A stretch of 64,000 nucleotides of DNA from Cobetia marina (GCF_001720485.1 NZ_CP017114.1:3348001-3412000); one strand, 5' to 3'. Shown: positions 35,565 to 45,388, counted from the stretch's first letter. Numbers and translations: made by a program. The notes: a model not told the origin generated them from the letters alone.

Positions 35565-36227
35565 ATGCCGAAAGTGGGAATGGAGCCTATTCGTCGCCGC
35601 CAATTGATTCTGGCCACCATGCAAGCCATCGATGAGGCAGGACTGGCCGACGCCACCGTTGCACGGATCGCACGGCATGCGGGCGTCTCCGCCGGCATCA
35701 TCAGTCACTACTTCGGCGGCAAGGATGGCCTGATGGAGGCCACGATGCGCCAGATCCTCACCGACCTGCGCAGAGCCGTCAGTGAGCGACGCGCCGAGAT
35801 CGCCTCGAACGACGTCCGCAGTCACCTGCATGCCGTGATCGATGGCAACTTCGATCGCAGCCAGGTCAGTCAGAGCGTCTCCAAGACCTGGCTGGCCTTC
35901 TGGGCCTCCAGCATGCATCGCACACCGCTGGAGCGCCTGCAGAAGGTCAATGACCGTCGTCTGGTCTCCAATCTGTCGGCCATCTTCCGTCGCGTGATGC
36001 CGCTGGTGGAGGCACGCGATGCGGCGGCAGGGCTCGCCGCCTTGATCGACGGCCTGTGGTTGCGTGGCGCGCTGGACCCCGAGGGACTGGACGTCGAGCG
36101 AGCCCGGCGTCTGGCCTATGAATATGTGGAATACCAGCTGGCGCAACACGCCGCTGACGTCTCCACGCCAGCAGCAGATGCACAAGCGTCTGACATGACG
36201 CACCCGGTGCCTGCCGAGCATGCCTGA
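35565..36227 (+). CDS. betI: TetR-family repressor BetI
   Basis: A 220-residue choline-responsive repressor. The N-terminal MPKVGMEPIRRRQLI start and the HTH ATVARIARHAGVSAGIISHYFGGKDGL are characteristic of BetI. The ligand domain includes WLAFWASSMH. GGGAGAG precedes the ATG. betB and betA follow on the same strand, and a BetI-like palindrome lies upstream, so autoregulation of the operon is likely. Confidence 0.95.
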   Translation: MPKVGMEPIRRRQLILATMQAIDEAGLADATVARIARHAGVSAGIISHYFGGKDGLMEATMRQILTDLRRAVSERRAEIASNDVRSHLHAVIDGNFDRSQVSQSVSKTWLAFWASSMHRTPLERLQKVNDRRLVSNLSAIFRRVMPLVEARDAAAGLAALIDGLWLRGALDPEGLDVERARRLAYEYVEYQLAQHAADVSTPAADAQASDMTHPVPAEHA

Positions 36228-36314
36228 GCGCAACAGCCTCCCCCGCTCGGACGCTTGAACCCACCGGTACTCTACGACTCTCCCCCTTTTCTGATCCCTG
36301 ACAGGAGCGCAAGC

Positions 36315-37796
36315 ATGGCCAACAGCAACGCAAGCTTCCCGACCCAGACCCTGTACATCAATGGTCGTCGCGTTGACGCGACCTCTGGCGAAACCTTCGA
36401 GACCGTCAACCCGGCCACCGGCGACGTCATCGCCCAGGTACAGCAGGCCAGCGGCGCGGACGTGGATGCCGCCGTCGAAAGCGCCCTGCAGGGCCAGAAG
36501 GTGTGGGCCGCGATGAGCGGCATGGAGCGTTCGCGCATCCTGCGTCGCGCCGTCGACCTTCTGCGCGAGCGCAATGACGAGCTGGCACTGCTCGAGACAT
36601 TGGACACCGGCAAGCCGCTGTCCGAGACCGAAGTGGTCGACATCGTCACCGGTGCCGATGCACTGGAATACTATGCAGGCCTCGCGCCGGCCATCGAAGG
36701 CACCCAGGTGCCGCTGCGCCAGGAAGCCTTCGTCTACACCCGCAAGGAACCGCTGGGTGTCATCGGTGCCATCGGTGCCTGGAACTACCCGATCCAGATC
36801 GCCTGCTGGAAGTCTGCCCCGGCACTCGCCGCCGGCAACGCCATGGTCTTCAAGCCCAGCGAAGTCACGCCGCTGAGCGCACTGAAGCTTGCCGAGATCT
36901 TCACCGAAGCCGGCCTGCCGGACGGCGTGTTCAACGTCGTGCAGGGCGATGCCCGCGTCGGCGTGATGCTCACAGAGCACCCGGATATCGCCAAGATCTC
37001 CTTCACCGGCGAAGCCGGCACCGGCAAGAAGGTCATGTCCGCGTCCGCCTCTTCCAGCCTCAAGGAAGTCACCATGGAGCTGGGCGGCAAGTCCCCGCTG
37101 CTGGTGTTTGCGGATTCCGACCTCGACCGTGCTGCCGACGGCGCCATGATGGCCAACTTCTACAGCTCCGGTCAGGTGTGCACCAACGGCACCCGCGTCT
37201 TCGTCGAAGCCAGCGTCAAGGACGCCTTCGAGGCCAAGATCGTCGAGCGCGTCGCACGTATCAAGGCCGGTGACCCGCAGGATCACGCCACCACCTTCGG
37301 TCCGCTGGTCAGCTTCGAGCACCTGGAAAAGGTCGTCTCCTACCTGGAGATCGCCAAGCAGGACGGCGCACGTCTGCTGGTTGGCGGCGAGCGCATGAGC
37401 GAAGGCGACTTCGCCAAGGGCGCCTGGGTCGCGCCGACCGTCTACACCGACTGCAGCGATGACATGCGCATCGTGCAGGAAGAGATCTTCGGTCCGGTGA
37501 TGTCCATCCTGTCCTTCGACAGCGAAGAGGAAGTCATCCGCCGCGCCAACGACACCACCTATGGCCTGGCGGCTGGCCTGTTCACCGAGAGCCTGAACCG
37601 CGCGCACCGCGTGATCCACCAGCTCGAAGCCGGTATCTGCTGGGTCAACACCTGGGGCGAGTCCCCGTCCGAGATGCCGGTCGGCGGCTACAAGCAGTCA
37701 GGCATCGGTCGCGAGAATGGTGTCGAGACGCTGTCCCACTACACTCAGACCAAGTCCGTGCTGATCGAGATGGGGCCGTTCGAGTCCGCCTTCTGA
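36315..37796 (+). CDS. betB: Betaine aldehyde dehydrogenase
   Basis: A 493-residue NAD(P)-dependent enzyme oxidising betaine aldehyde to the compatible solute glycine betaine. Motifs: [25 protein letters not shown] with the general-base Glu, and [16 protein letters not shown] with the nucleophilic Cys. The start [11 protein letters not shown] has AGGAG; the longer frame adds 20 residues that run through that site. It sits between betI and betA, with an unusually wide 370-base gap before betA. Confidence 0.96.
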   Translation: MANSNASFPTQTLYINGRRVDATSGETFETVNPATGDVIAQVQQASGADVDAAVESALQGQKVWAAMSGMERSRILRRAVDLLRERNDELALLETLDTGKPLSETEVVDIVTGADALEYYAGLAPAIEGTQVPLRQEAFVYTRKEPLGVIGAIGAWNYPIQIACWKSAPALAAGNAMVFKPSEVTPLSALKLAEIFTEAGLPDGVFNVVQGDARVGVMLTEHPDIAKISFTGEAGTGKKVMSASASSSLKEVTMELGGKSPLLVFADSDLDRAADGAMMANFYSSGQVCTNGTRVFVEASVKDAFEAKIVERVARIKAGDPQDHATTFGPLVSFEHLEKVVSYLEIAKQDGARLLVGGERMSEGDFAKGAWVAPTVYTDCSDDMRIVQEEIFGPVMSILSFDSEEEVIRRANDTTYGLAAGLFTESLNRAHRVIHQLEAGICWVNTWGESPSEMPVGGYKQSGIGRENGVETLSHYTQTKSVLIEMGPFESAF

Positions 37797-37855
37797 GCCA
37801 CCAGAGGCCATGAGGCCTGAATCGACGACAGCAGCATTGTCTGGCGCAGGATGCG

Positions 37856-37958
37856 GGATCAGGACACTTGATCCACTGATCCGCTGCAGTGAGTTGATGC
37901 ACTGAAGATAGCGCCAGATGCCCCACCCGCCGGCATGACGACCCCTCGTCGTGCCGGC
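37856..37958. other. betB-betA intercistronic region with two hairpins
   Basis: Within the 370-base gap (37797-38166) two structures stand out: GGATCA-N7-TGATCC (37856-37874), and a 13-base stem (37929-37941 with 37946-37958, one G-U pair) with a CCCC loop. There is no T run. The remaining sequence shows no gene. The structures may set the betB:betA ratio. Confidence 0.55.
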
Positions 37959-38166
37959 CAGCACGCCACGCCACTCATGACTTCGGCGCTGGCAGTGCAC
38001 GAATCCCGACGAGTCGCTGACAGTGATGGCATACCACTTGCCATGCGCTGCCCCGACGGCTCCTCACAGACACATCACCGTATCCATCCGCCCGGCAGTG
38101 GCCACCCCTCGTCGTCGACGGGGCGTCCTGCGCCCGCATGTGGCATCTGATACGAAAGGAGATTTC

Positions 38167-39882
38167 ATGAGCCAATTCGAGCGTGAATACGACTACGTCA
38201 TCATCGGTGCCGGCAGCGCCGGCAACGTGCTGGCCACTCGCCTCAGTGAAGACGCTGACGTCAGTGTCCTGCTGCTGGAAGCGGGCGGCCGTGACCACCG
38301 CTTCGATTTCCGTACCCAGATGCCTGCCGCACTGGCGTATCCCCTGCAGGGCCAGCGCTACAACTGGGACTTCAAGACCGACCCCGAGCCGCACATGAAC
38401 AATCGCCGCATGGAATGTGGCCGCGGCAAGGGGCTGGGAGGCTCCTCGTTGATCAATGGCATGTGCTACATCCGTGGCAATGCGCTGGATTACGACAACT
38501 GGGCCAAGGATCCCATCCTGGCTGACTGGAACTATCGTGAGTGCCTGCCCTACTTCCGCAAGTGCGAGACGCGCGATATCGGCCCGAACGACTACCACGG
38601 CGGCGATGGGCCGGTCTCGGTCACGACTCCCAAGGAAGGCAACAACGAGCTCTATCACGCCTTCATCGCGGCAGGCATCGAGGCGGGCTATCCGGCCACC
38701 GAAGACGTCAACGGCTATCAGCAGGAAGGCTTCGGCCCGATGGATCGCTTCGTGACCAAGGAAGGCCGTCGCGCCTCCACCGCCCGCGGCTATCTGGATA
38801 CCGCCAAGAAGCGCGCCAACGTGACCATCGAGACGCGTGCCACCACTGATGTCATCCTGTTCGAGGGCAAGACAGCGGTCGGCGTGAAATATGAGCGCAA
38901 GGGGCAGGACCACCGCGTACGTGCACGCAAGGAAGTGCTGCTGTGTGCCGGCGCCATCGCCTCGCCGCAGATCCTTCAGCGCTCCGGCGTAGGCAACCGT
39001 GAGCACCTCGAGCCGCTGGGCGTGAAGATGGTGCACCACCTGCCGGGTGTGGGGGAGAACCTGCAGGATCACCTCGAGCTCTACATCCAGTACGAGTGCA
39101 CCAAGCCGATCTCGCTCTACCCGTCCCTCAAGTGGTACAACCAGCCGCCCATCGGCCTGGAGTGGATGCTCAAGGGGACCGGTGTGGGTGCCAGCAACCA
39201 GTTCGAGGCTGCCGGCTTCATTCGCAGCGATGCCAACGAGGCCTGGCCGAACCTGCAGTATCACTTCCTGCCGATCGCGATCAGCTACAACGGCAAGAGT
39301 GCGGTGCAGGGTCACGGCTTCCAGGCACACGTCGGTTCCATGCGCTCCCAGAGCAAGGGCCGTGTCCGACTGACCTCACTGGACCCCAAGGCCGCGCCCT
39401 CGATCTTCTTCAACTACATGGCCGAGGAGCGTGACTGGGAAGAGTTCCGCGCCGCCATTCGCCTGACTCGCGAGATCATCGCTCAGCCGGCACTGGACGA
39501 TTACCGTGGCCGCGAACTGGCGCCGGGCGCTGACGTCCAGACGGACGAGCAGCTCGACGAGTACGTACGCAATCATGCCGAGACGGCCTACCACCCGTGC
39601 GGCAGCTGTCGCATGGGCAGTGACGCGACCTCCGTGGTCGATGGTGCCGGTCGCGTGCATGGTCTCGACAACCTGCGCGTCGTGGACGCCTCGCTGTTCC
39701 CGGTCATCCCCACCGGCAACCTGAACGCACCGACGATCATGCTGGCGGAGAAGATGGCCGACAAGATTCGGGGCCGTGCTCCGCTGCCGCCGTCCGACGC
39801 CGACTACTTCGTGGTCGAGCCGGGCACACCGGCCAAGCAGCCCGCCAAGCGCCAGATCGATTCCGCGCCGATCAACGGCTGA
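38167..39882 (+). CDS. betA: Choline dehydrogenase
   Basis: A 571-residue GMC flavoprotein that oxidises choline to betaine aldehyde at the inner membrane. The FAD motif is [20 protein letters not shown]; the GMC signatures [13 protein letters not shown] and [15 protein letters not shown] are intact. The active-site region [12 protein letters not shown] contains the conserved His. AAGGAG precedes [10 protein letters not shown]; the longer upstream frame has no family similarity. It is the final gene of the bet operon and ends at a strong terminator. Confidence 0.96.
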   Translation: MSQFEREYDYVIIGAGSAGNVLATRLSEDADVSVLLLEAGGRDHRFDFRTQMPAALAYPLQGQRYNWDFKTDPEPHMNNRRMECGRGKGLGGSSLINGMCYIRGNALDYDNWAKDPILADWNYRECLPYFRKCETRDIGPNDYHGGDGPVSVTTPKEGNNELYHAFIAAGIEAGYPATEDVNGYQQEGFGPMDRFVTKEGRRASTARGYLDTAKKRANVTIETRATTDVILFEGKTAVGVKYERKGQDHRVRARKEVLLCAGAIASPQILQRSGVGNREHLEPLGVKMVHHLPGVGENLQDHLELYIQYECTKPISLYPSLKWYNQPPIGLEWMLKGTGVGASNQFEAAGFIRSDANEAWPNLQYHFLPIAISYNGKSAVQGHGFQAHVGSMRSQSKGRVRLTSLDPKAAPSIFFNYMAEERDWEEFRAAIRLTREIIAQPALDDYRGRELAPGADVQTDEQLDEYVRNHAETAYHPCGSCRMGSDATSVVDGAGRVHGLDNLRVVDASLFPVIPTGNLNAPTIMLAEKMADKIRGRAPLPPSDADYFVVEPGTPAKQPAKRQIDSAPING

Positions 39883-39948
39883 TCCTGCGCGATCAACGTA
39901 AGCCTCCGTTATGCTGACGGCAGGCATGGAAGCACCATCGATCGTTCG

Positions 39949-39976
39949 AGGCCCCGCACTGCGGGGCCTTTTTTAT
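39949..39976 (+). terminator. Intrinsic terminator of the bet operon
   Basis: Stem AGGCCCCGC / GCGGGGCCT with a 3-base loop and a six-T tail, 67 bases after the betA stop. Confidence 0.92.
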
Positions 39977-40272
39977 GTCTGGCATGTCTCGATTCCAGAC
40001 CATCACTTCCGTCGTGGCAGCCCACCTCCTCGTTTCCCCCCCCGCCCGCATCGCTTCATCCCGCCCGCACCGCCTCATCCCGTCTCATGGCATCAGCAGC
40101 TCCGATGACGTCCCGACCGGGGCCAGTGCCTCTCCCTGTATCCAAGGCCCCTTTCGCTGCCCATACGCCTTGCACAGCCACCATTGCTTTCCCCGCGACG
40201 CCTCTTCCATCGCTTCACCTTTCATACCTTCGACCTTGGGTGGACTGGCGGAGTGAGTCGAGTTGGGATAGG
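39977..40272. other. Noncoding region upstream of fadE
   Basis: C-rich sequence with runs such as CCCCCCCGCCCGC. Short frames here have compositions unlike proteins of this genome and lack ribosome sites. No repeat or RNA gene recognised. Confidence 0.4.
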
Positions 40273-40301
40273 CTGACAATAATTCAAACAACTGTTCTAA
40301 A
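40273..40301 (+). promoter_or_regulatory. fadE promoter with PsrA-like half-dyad
   Basis: CTGACA (40273-40278), 17 bases, TCTAAA (40296-40301). The spacer and -10 carry CAAAC-AACT-GTTCT (40285-40298), close to the CAAAC-N4-GTTTG type of site bound by the fatty-acid regulator PsrA. One half is imperfect. Confidence 0.4.
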
Positions 40302-40371
40302 CGCATGGCTGCTATGCTGAAGAGGAAGGCCATTCGCTAGAGCTCCCGCAACGCAACCTGGAGATCCTGCC

Positions 40372-42840
40372 ATGACGCAGCTCATCCTCATCCTCGTCGC
40401 CCTTGCCGGTCTGCTGACCGTCATGGCACGTGAATCCGGTGCACTGGCCGCCATCGGCGTGCTGGCGGTCACCGGCCTCATCGGCCTGGGCATCGACACC
40501 CCGGTGCTTGGTGTCCTGCTGTTGATCGGCGCGGCACTGGTCGCCGTCTGCGGCCTGCCGGCGCTGCGCACCAAGTGGCTCAGCCCGCGGCTGTTCGCGA
40601 TGTTCAAGAAGGTGTCGCCCAAGGTCTCGGCGACCGAGAAGGTAGCCCTGGAAGCCGGTACCGTGTTCTGGGACGCCGAATTGTTCTCCGGCAAGCCGCA
40701 ATGGGACACCCTGACCGCACAGCGCAATGAGGGCATCTCCAGCGAGGAGCAGGCCTTCATCGATACGCAGTGCTCCATCGCCTGTGGCATGACCAACAGC
40801 TGGGAAATCGCTCGCGAGCGTGCGGATCTTCCCGAGGAACTGTGGGAATTTCTCAAGCGCGAGAAGTTCTTCGGCATGATCATTCCCAAGCAGTACGGCG
40901 GCCTCGGCTTCTCGGCCAAGGCGCAGTCACTGGTACTGCAGAAGCTGGCGGTCAACGAGACGCTGATGGTCACCGTCGGCGTGCCCAACTCCCTCGGCCC
41001 GGGTGAGCTGCTGCTCAAGTACGGCAGCGAGGAACAGAAGGATTATTACCTGCCGCGCCTGGCGGATGGCCGCGAGATCCCCTGCTTCGGCCTGACCGGC
41101 CCGCGTGCCGGCAGTGACGCGACCTCCATTCCGGACACCGGTATCGTGTGTCGCGGCATGCATGACGGCGAGGAAGTCGTCGGTATCCGCCTCAACTTCG
41201 AGAAGCGCTGGATCACCCTGGCGCCGGTCGCCACCGTGGTCGGCCTGGCCTTCCGCATGTTCGACCCCGAGCACCTGCTGGGGGACGTGGAAGACATCGG
41301 CATCACCTGCGCCCTGATTCCGCGTGATACCGACGGCATGGACATCGGCCGTCGCCATCACCCGATCGGCGCGCCGTTCATGAATGGCCCGATCTTCGGC
41401 AAGGACGTCTTCATCCCGCTCAGCTATCTGATCGGTGGCGAGCAGATGGCCGGCCAGGGCTGGAAGATGCTGGTCGAGTGTCTGTCGGTGGGTCGCTGCA
41501 TCACCCTGCCGTCCGGCTCCGCGGGCATCTCTCGCTACGCACTGGGCTGGAGCGCCGGTTTCGCGCGCATCCGCCGCCAGTTCAATCTGCCGGTGGCCGA
41601 GATGGAAGGCGTGCAGGAGCCGCTGGCTCGCATGGCCGCGATGAACTACATCAGCCAGGCCGCCGTACTGCATACCGCCAACATGATCGACAACGGCCAC
41701 AAGCCGGCCGTGCCCTCCGCCATCCTCAAGAGTCAGCTGACCGAGATGGCCCGCACGCTGCTGACCGATGGCATGGATATCCACGGCGGACGCGGCGTGA
41801 CGCTCGGCCCGCGCAACTACATCGGCGTGGCATATGCCGGCACCCCGGTCTCGATCACGGTGGAAGGCGCCAACATCATGACCCGCAACCTGATGATCTT
41901 CGGTCAGGGGGCCATCCGCTGCCATCCGTACGTGCTGGAAGAGCTGGCCGCCAAGGATGCCGATGACCTGAACGCCTTCGACAAGGCCTTCTTCCGCCAT
42001 GCAGGCCTCATCTTCGGCAACGCGGCCCGCGCCTTCAGCCAGAGCTTCGGCATCGGCGGCAAGACCACCGGCTTCGACGCCGTCGCCACGCCTTATGCCA
42101 ACCACATCAACCGCTTCAGCGCCGCCTTCTCGCTGTCCGCCGATGCGGCCATGGCCAGCCTCGGCTCCAGCCTCAAGGCACGCGAGATGCTGTCGGCTCG
42201 TCTGGGTGACGTGCTCTCCAACCTCTACCTGGCGTCCCTGACGCTCAAGCAGTGGCACGAATCGGACGCCTGTGAGCACGAGGAAGCGCTGTTCCACTAC
42301 AGCATGCAATGGTTGCTGCATCGCACCGAGAAGGCACTCGACGAACTGCTCGCCAACCTGCCCAACCGTGCCCTGGCCACGACATTGCGCGTCGTCACGC
42401 TGCCGCGTGGTCGTCAGTTCGCCATGCCCAGGGACAGCCTGACCCGCGAGATCGCACGTGCCGTCTCCACCGACAGTGCATTGCGTACCAAGCTGACCGA
42501 CAACACCTGGGACGCTCAGGACGAAGGCCAGAAGGACAATGCTCTCGCCCGCTACAACGCGCTGCTCAAGGATTACCCGCGTGCGGAGCCGATCTACAAG
42601 ACGCTGGCCAAGGCCTATCACAAGGGCGAGATCCCGGCCGACGCACTGTCACCGGAAGCGCGCATCGAAGCGGCGGTCGAGGCCGGTATCCTGTCCGCTG
42701 AGGATGGCGACTTCATGCGCGTCTTCGAAGCCGAGGTACTCGACATGCTGACCGTCGACCACTTCGATTTCGATGCCTTCGTGCGCAAGCCGATGGCGAG
42801 TGACGGCACAGCCTCCAACCCACAGCAGGACGCCGCCTGA
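40372..42840 (+). CDS. fadE: Acyl-CoA dehydrogenase FadE
   Basis: An 822-residue protein of the large gammaproteobacterial FadE class, first step of fatty-acid beta-oxidation. Two hydrophobic N-terminal segments (LILILVALAGLLTVMA and VLGVLLLIGAALVAVCGL) anchor it in the membrane. The acyl-CoA dehydrogenase core follows, with FFGMIIPKQYGGLGFSAKAQ, CFGLTGPRAGSDATSIPD and ITVEGANIMTRNLMIFGQGA. A C-terminal FadE-specific domain completes it. GGAG precedes the ATG. It is flanked by terminators, so it is monocistronic. Confidence 0.95.
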   Translation: MTQLILILVALAGLLTVMARESGALAAIGVLAVTGLIGLGIDTPVLGVLLLIGAALVAVCGLPALRTKWLSPRLFAMFKKVSPKVSATEKVALEAGTVFWDAELFSGKPQWDTLTAQRNEGISSEEQAFIDTQCSIACGMTNSWEIARERADLPEELWEFLKREKFFGMIIPKQYGGLGFSAKAQSLVLQKLAVNETLMVTVGVPNSLGPGELLLKYGSEEQKDYYLPRLADGREIPCFGLTGPRAGSDATSIPDTGIVCRGMHDGEEVVGIRLNFEKRWITLAPVATVVGLAFRMFDPEHLLGDVEDIGITCALIPRDTDGMDIGRRHHPIGAPFMNGPIFGKDVFIPLSYLIGGEQMAGQGWKMLVECLSVGRCITLPSGSAGISRYALGWSAGFARIRRQFNLPVAEMEGVQEPLARMAAMNYISQAAVLHTANMIDNGHKPAVPSAILKSQLTEMARTLLTDGMDIHGGRGVTLGPRNYIGVAYAGTPVSITVEGANIMTRNLMIFGQGAIRCHPYVLEELAAKDADDLNAFDKAFFRHAGLIFGNAARAFSQSFGIGGKTTGFDAVATPYANHINRFSAAFSLSADAAMASLGSSLKAREMLSARLGDVLSNLYLASLTLKQWHESDACEHEEALFHYSMQWLLHRTEKALDELLANLPNRALATTLRVVTLPRGRQFAMPRDSLTREIARAVSTDSALRTKLTDNTWDAQDEGQKDNALARYNALLKDYPRAEPIYKTLAKAYHKGEIPADALSPEARIEAAVEAGILSAEDGDFMRVFEAEVLDMLTVDHFDFDAFVRKPMASDGTASNPQQDAA

Positions 42841-42895
42841 TCACCGGCCGACGCCCGCGTGAGCGATGCAAGACCTGATCGCTGATCGCAGAACC

Positions 42896-42928
42896 AAAAA
42901 GGCCCCGCTCAGTGAGCGGGGCCTTTTT
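42896..42928. terminator. Bidirectional terminator after fadE
   Basis: 16-base arms AAAAAGGCCCCGCTCA / TGAGCGGGGCCTTTTT around a single base (a real loop of about five). It serves fadE and the convergent frameshifted gene. Confidence 0.93.
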
Positions 42929-42965
42929 ATTGGCAGGAGGCGCCATGCTTCGCGTCATCTCGATC

Positions 42966-43552
42966 TCAGATATGACGCGCGAAGTGCTCGAGATCACGCA
43001 CGAAGGCGTTCTTGTAGGTCTCGAAGTCCTTCGGGCGCGCCTTGAAGGTGCGCTTGATACGCTCGCGATCCAGACGCAGCGGCTCGTCCAGCGCCGCGAG
43101 AGTGCCGACACGCGCCGCCGGATTCATGCCGACCAGCTCACGCGGGCGATCGCCTTCGGCCTCGGCCTCCAGCCAGTCGTTGATCCCGGCGCGACGCAGC
43201 ACGCTGACCAGCGAGCCGTCGGTGAGACGCACCTGCAGACGACCGTGATCCGCCAGCTGTGACACCAGCGCGATGCCGTGGTCATGGCCACGATGGACCG
43301 GCGGCGTCGCCCACAGGGCAAGATTCAGCCCGCGCGCATTCTCGTCGAGCACCAACAGGGCGGCGGAGTGGATGCGCTCGGCATCGTCCACCAGCGCGAA
43401 CAGGCGAGCGGTCTCGTTCTCGAACCAGACACCTCGGACACCGGCATAGCTCACCAGCGCATCCAGCCCCCCTCGCGGCCATGCACTTCGGCACACAGCA
43501 TCGCCAGACACGCATCGCGCCGGGCACCGGCACTCACTTCCACCACTTTCAT
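42966..43552 (-). pseudogene. Frameshifted gene of unknown function
   Basis: The open frame ending at 42966 encodes a protein-like C-terminal part (LDALVSYAGVRGVWFENE ... YKNAFVRDLEHFARHI), but its frame extends upstream into Cys-rich non-protein sequence. A good start, ATG at 43552 with GGAG seven bases away, opens a second frame (MKVVEVSAGARRDACLAML...) that stops after about 34 codons. Both join if one G is added to the G6 tract (plus-strand C6 at 43467-43472), giving a 195-residue protein. I do not recognise the family. The shift may be a real null mutation, a slippage-prone switch or a base-calling error. Confidence 0.7.
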
Positions 43553-43669
43553 CGCATTCTCCGCCACAGGCATTTTCAGCGCGCAAGACTAGCACACTCG
43601 CCGGATGATCGCCTGATCCACCGCGCCCCGTGCAGGGCCGACGGTGGTTACCCGCACATGAACATCCAA

Positions 43670-43687
43670 CCGTCATAAAGTTGTAAG
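43670..43687 (+). promoter_or_regulatory. Pho-box-like element upstream of ugpB
   Basis: CCGTCAT-AAAG-TTGTAAG: two direct 7-base repeats separated by an AT-rich 4-base spacer, as in PhoB sites (CTGTCAT repeats). A TTCTAG -10-like hexamer lies about eight bases further on, the spacing expected for PhoB activation. ugp genes are PhoB targets in E. coli. Confidence 0.55.
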
Positions 43688-43743
43688 GAAAGCCTTCTAG
43701 AGTCGTCTACGCTTTTCGGACGATCATCATAAGAACAAAAAGA

Positions 43744-43762
43744 TGTTCGCTTGATCGTTCGC
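43744..43762 (+). promoter_or_regulatory. Candidate GlpR-type operator
   Basis: Direct repeat GTTCGC-N6-GTTCGC (43745-43750 and 43757-43762); the first half reads ATGTTCG, which equals the half site of the E. coli GlpR consensus. The site precedes ugpB, and a GlpR-like gene is in the same operon. Confidence 0.3.
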
Positions 43763-43832
43763 CATCGATCGACAGCAGTCAGCCTGCGCGACTCCCACAA
43801 GGCTGACCAGGGACCCTCTCAGGAGCTCGACC

Positions 43833-45197
43833 ATGCGCCGCCCGACCCATCACGCAATGCTCAACACCCGTGGCACCCGTCATCTTGCCAGCCTCGCGCT
43901 GGCAGTCGGTTTCGCGACCGCTTCCGCCAGTGCCCTGGCCGCCACCGAAGTCGAGTGGTGGCACGCCATGGGGGGCGGACTTGGTAAGAAGGTCGACGAG
44001 ATCGCGGCCGACTTCAATGCAAGTCAGGATGAATTCGTCGTCAAGCCGGTCTTCAAGGGCAACTACTCCGAGACCATGACGTCCGCCATTGCCGCCTTCC
44101 GGGCCGGCAAGGGCCCGGACATCGTGCAGATCTTCGAGGCCGGCACCGCCACCATGATGAGCGCCAAGGGTGCCATCATGCCGGTCCATCAGCTGATGGC
44201 GGACTATGCACCGTCAGAAGGCGCGAGTTTCGATCCGAAGGCCTACCTGTCTTCCGTCACCGGCTACTACACCGACACCGAAGGCAAGATGCTGTCAATG
44301 CCGTTCAACTCCTCCACCCCGGTCACCTATTACAACAAGGACATGCTGGCCAAGGCCGGTGTCGAATCCGTGCCGGCCACCTGGCAGGAGCTGGGTGATG
44401 CCCTCAAGAAGGTCGTCGATTCCGGCGCGGGCAGCTGTGGCCTGACGACCACCTGGCCGTCCTGGGTGATGCTGGAGAACTTCTCGGCACGCAATGACGT
44501 GCCCTTCGCCAGTAAGGCCAATGGCTTCGCCGGCACCGATACCCGCCTTGAATTCAACAAGACCGCCGTGGTCGACCACATCCAGCGCCTCGATGACTGG
44601 CAGGCCGACAAGCGCTTCGTGTTCGGCGGTCGCTTCGATGACGCGGCGCCGAAGTTCTACTCCGGTGAGTGCGCGATGATGATGGGCTCCTCCGCCAGCT
44701 ATGCCGGCGTCAAGGAAAGCGCCAAGGGCTTCGAGTTCGGCGTGGCACCGCTGCCCTACGACAGCGACGCGATCGAGACGCCGCAGAACTCCATCATCGG
44801 CGGCGCGTCACTGTGGGTGCTGTCCGGCCACAGCGATGAGGAATACCAGGGCGTCGCCAAGTTCTTCCAGTACCTCTCCAGGCCCGAAGTCCAGGCCGAC
44901 TGGCACCAGTTCACCGGCTACCTGCCGATCACCACCGCCGCGGCAGAGCTGACACGTGAGCAGGGCTTCTACGCCGAGAATCCGGGCACTGACGTCGCCA
45001 TCACCCAGATGACCTCCGTGACCCCGACCGAGAACTCCAAGGGTCTGCGTCTGGGCAACATGGTGCAGATACGTGACGTGATCAACGAAGAGCTCGAGAA
45101 GATCTTCGCTGGCAAGGAAAGCGTGCAGGACGGTCTCGATCAGGCTGTCGAGCGCGGCAACAAGCTGCTGGAGAAGTTCGAGCGCGCCAACGGCTGA
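43833..45197 (+). CDS. ugpB: Glycerol-3-phosphate ABC transporter binding protein
   Basis: A 454-residue periplasmic protein that binds sn-glycerol-3-phosphate or glycerophosphodiesters. The signal peptide ends near SASALAATE. Mature VEWWHAMGGGLGKKVDEIAADFN, FKGNYSETMTSAIAAFRAGKGP and FEAGTATMMSAKGAI match UgpB. AGGAG precedes the first ATG; an inner Met at codon 9 is possible. It heads the ugpBAEC-Q operon and is followed by two strong hairpins. Confidence 0.94.
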   Translation: MRRPTHHAMLNTRGTRHLASLALAVGFATASASALAATEVEWWHAMGGGLGKKVDEIAADFNASQDEFVVKPVFKGNYSETMTSAIAAFRAGKGPDIVQIFEAGTATMMSAKGAIMPVHQLMADYAPSEGASFDPKAYLSSVTGYYTDTEGKMLSMPFNSSTPVTYYNKDMLAKAGVESVPATWQELGDALKKVVDSGAGSCGLTTTWPSWVMLENFSARNDVPFASKANGFAGTDTRLEFNKTAVVDHIQRLDDWQADKRFVFGGRFDDAAPKFYSGECAMMMGSSASYAGVKESAKGFEFGVAPLPYDSDAIETPQNSIIGGASLWVLSGHSDEEYQGVAKFFQYLSRPEVQADWHQFTGYLPITTAAAELTREQGFYAENPGTDVAITQMTSVTPTENSKGLRLGNMVQIRDVINEELEKIFAGKESVQDGLDQAVERGNKLLEKFERANG

Positions 45198-45209
45198 ACA
45201 CCGCCACAC

Positions 45210-45341
45210 CATGGTGGGCCGCCTGGGCGGCCCACCATGCCTGGATGCCAGAGAGCGGAAAGCGCACCCGAAACCGGTGCCCTTTCCCTTCTCTCCCGGC
45301 TTGATGGCGCATGGTCGGCCGAATCCACGCCGACCATGCGC
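45210..45341. other. Two strong hairpins between ugpB and ugpA
   Basis: A 14-base perfect stem CATGGTGGGCCGCC/GGCGGCCCACCATG (45210-45239) and a 13-base perfect stem GCGCATGGTCGGC/GCCGACCATGCGC (45307-45341). No T run follows either. The arrangement would stabilise the ugpB message and lower downstream expression. Confidence 0.7.
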
Positions 45342-45388
45342 ACACGACTGACGTGATCAGTCCCTCTTCCTTGCGAGACCTCTGCTGC

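Noticed and set aside
35520..37619. 699-codon open frame antisense to betI and betB
   Set aside because: It spans two genes on the other strand and has a composition of His, Gln, Gly and Asp typical of antisense translation.
39975..40256. Possible small protein upstream of fadE
   Set aside because: It begins inside the T run of the betA terminator and has no ribosome site.
40927..42621. Long open frame (564 codons) on the strand opposite fadE
   Set aside because: High GC content keeps the antisense frame free of stops; it has no family motifs or ribosome site, while fadE on the other strand is unmistakable.
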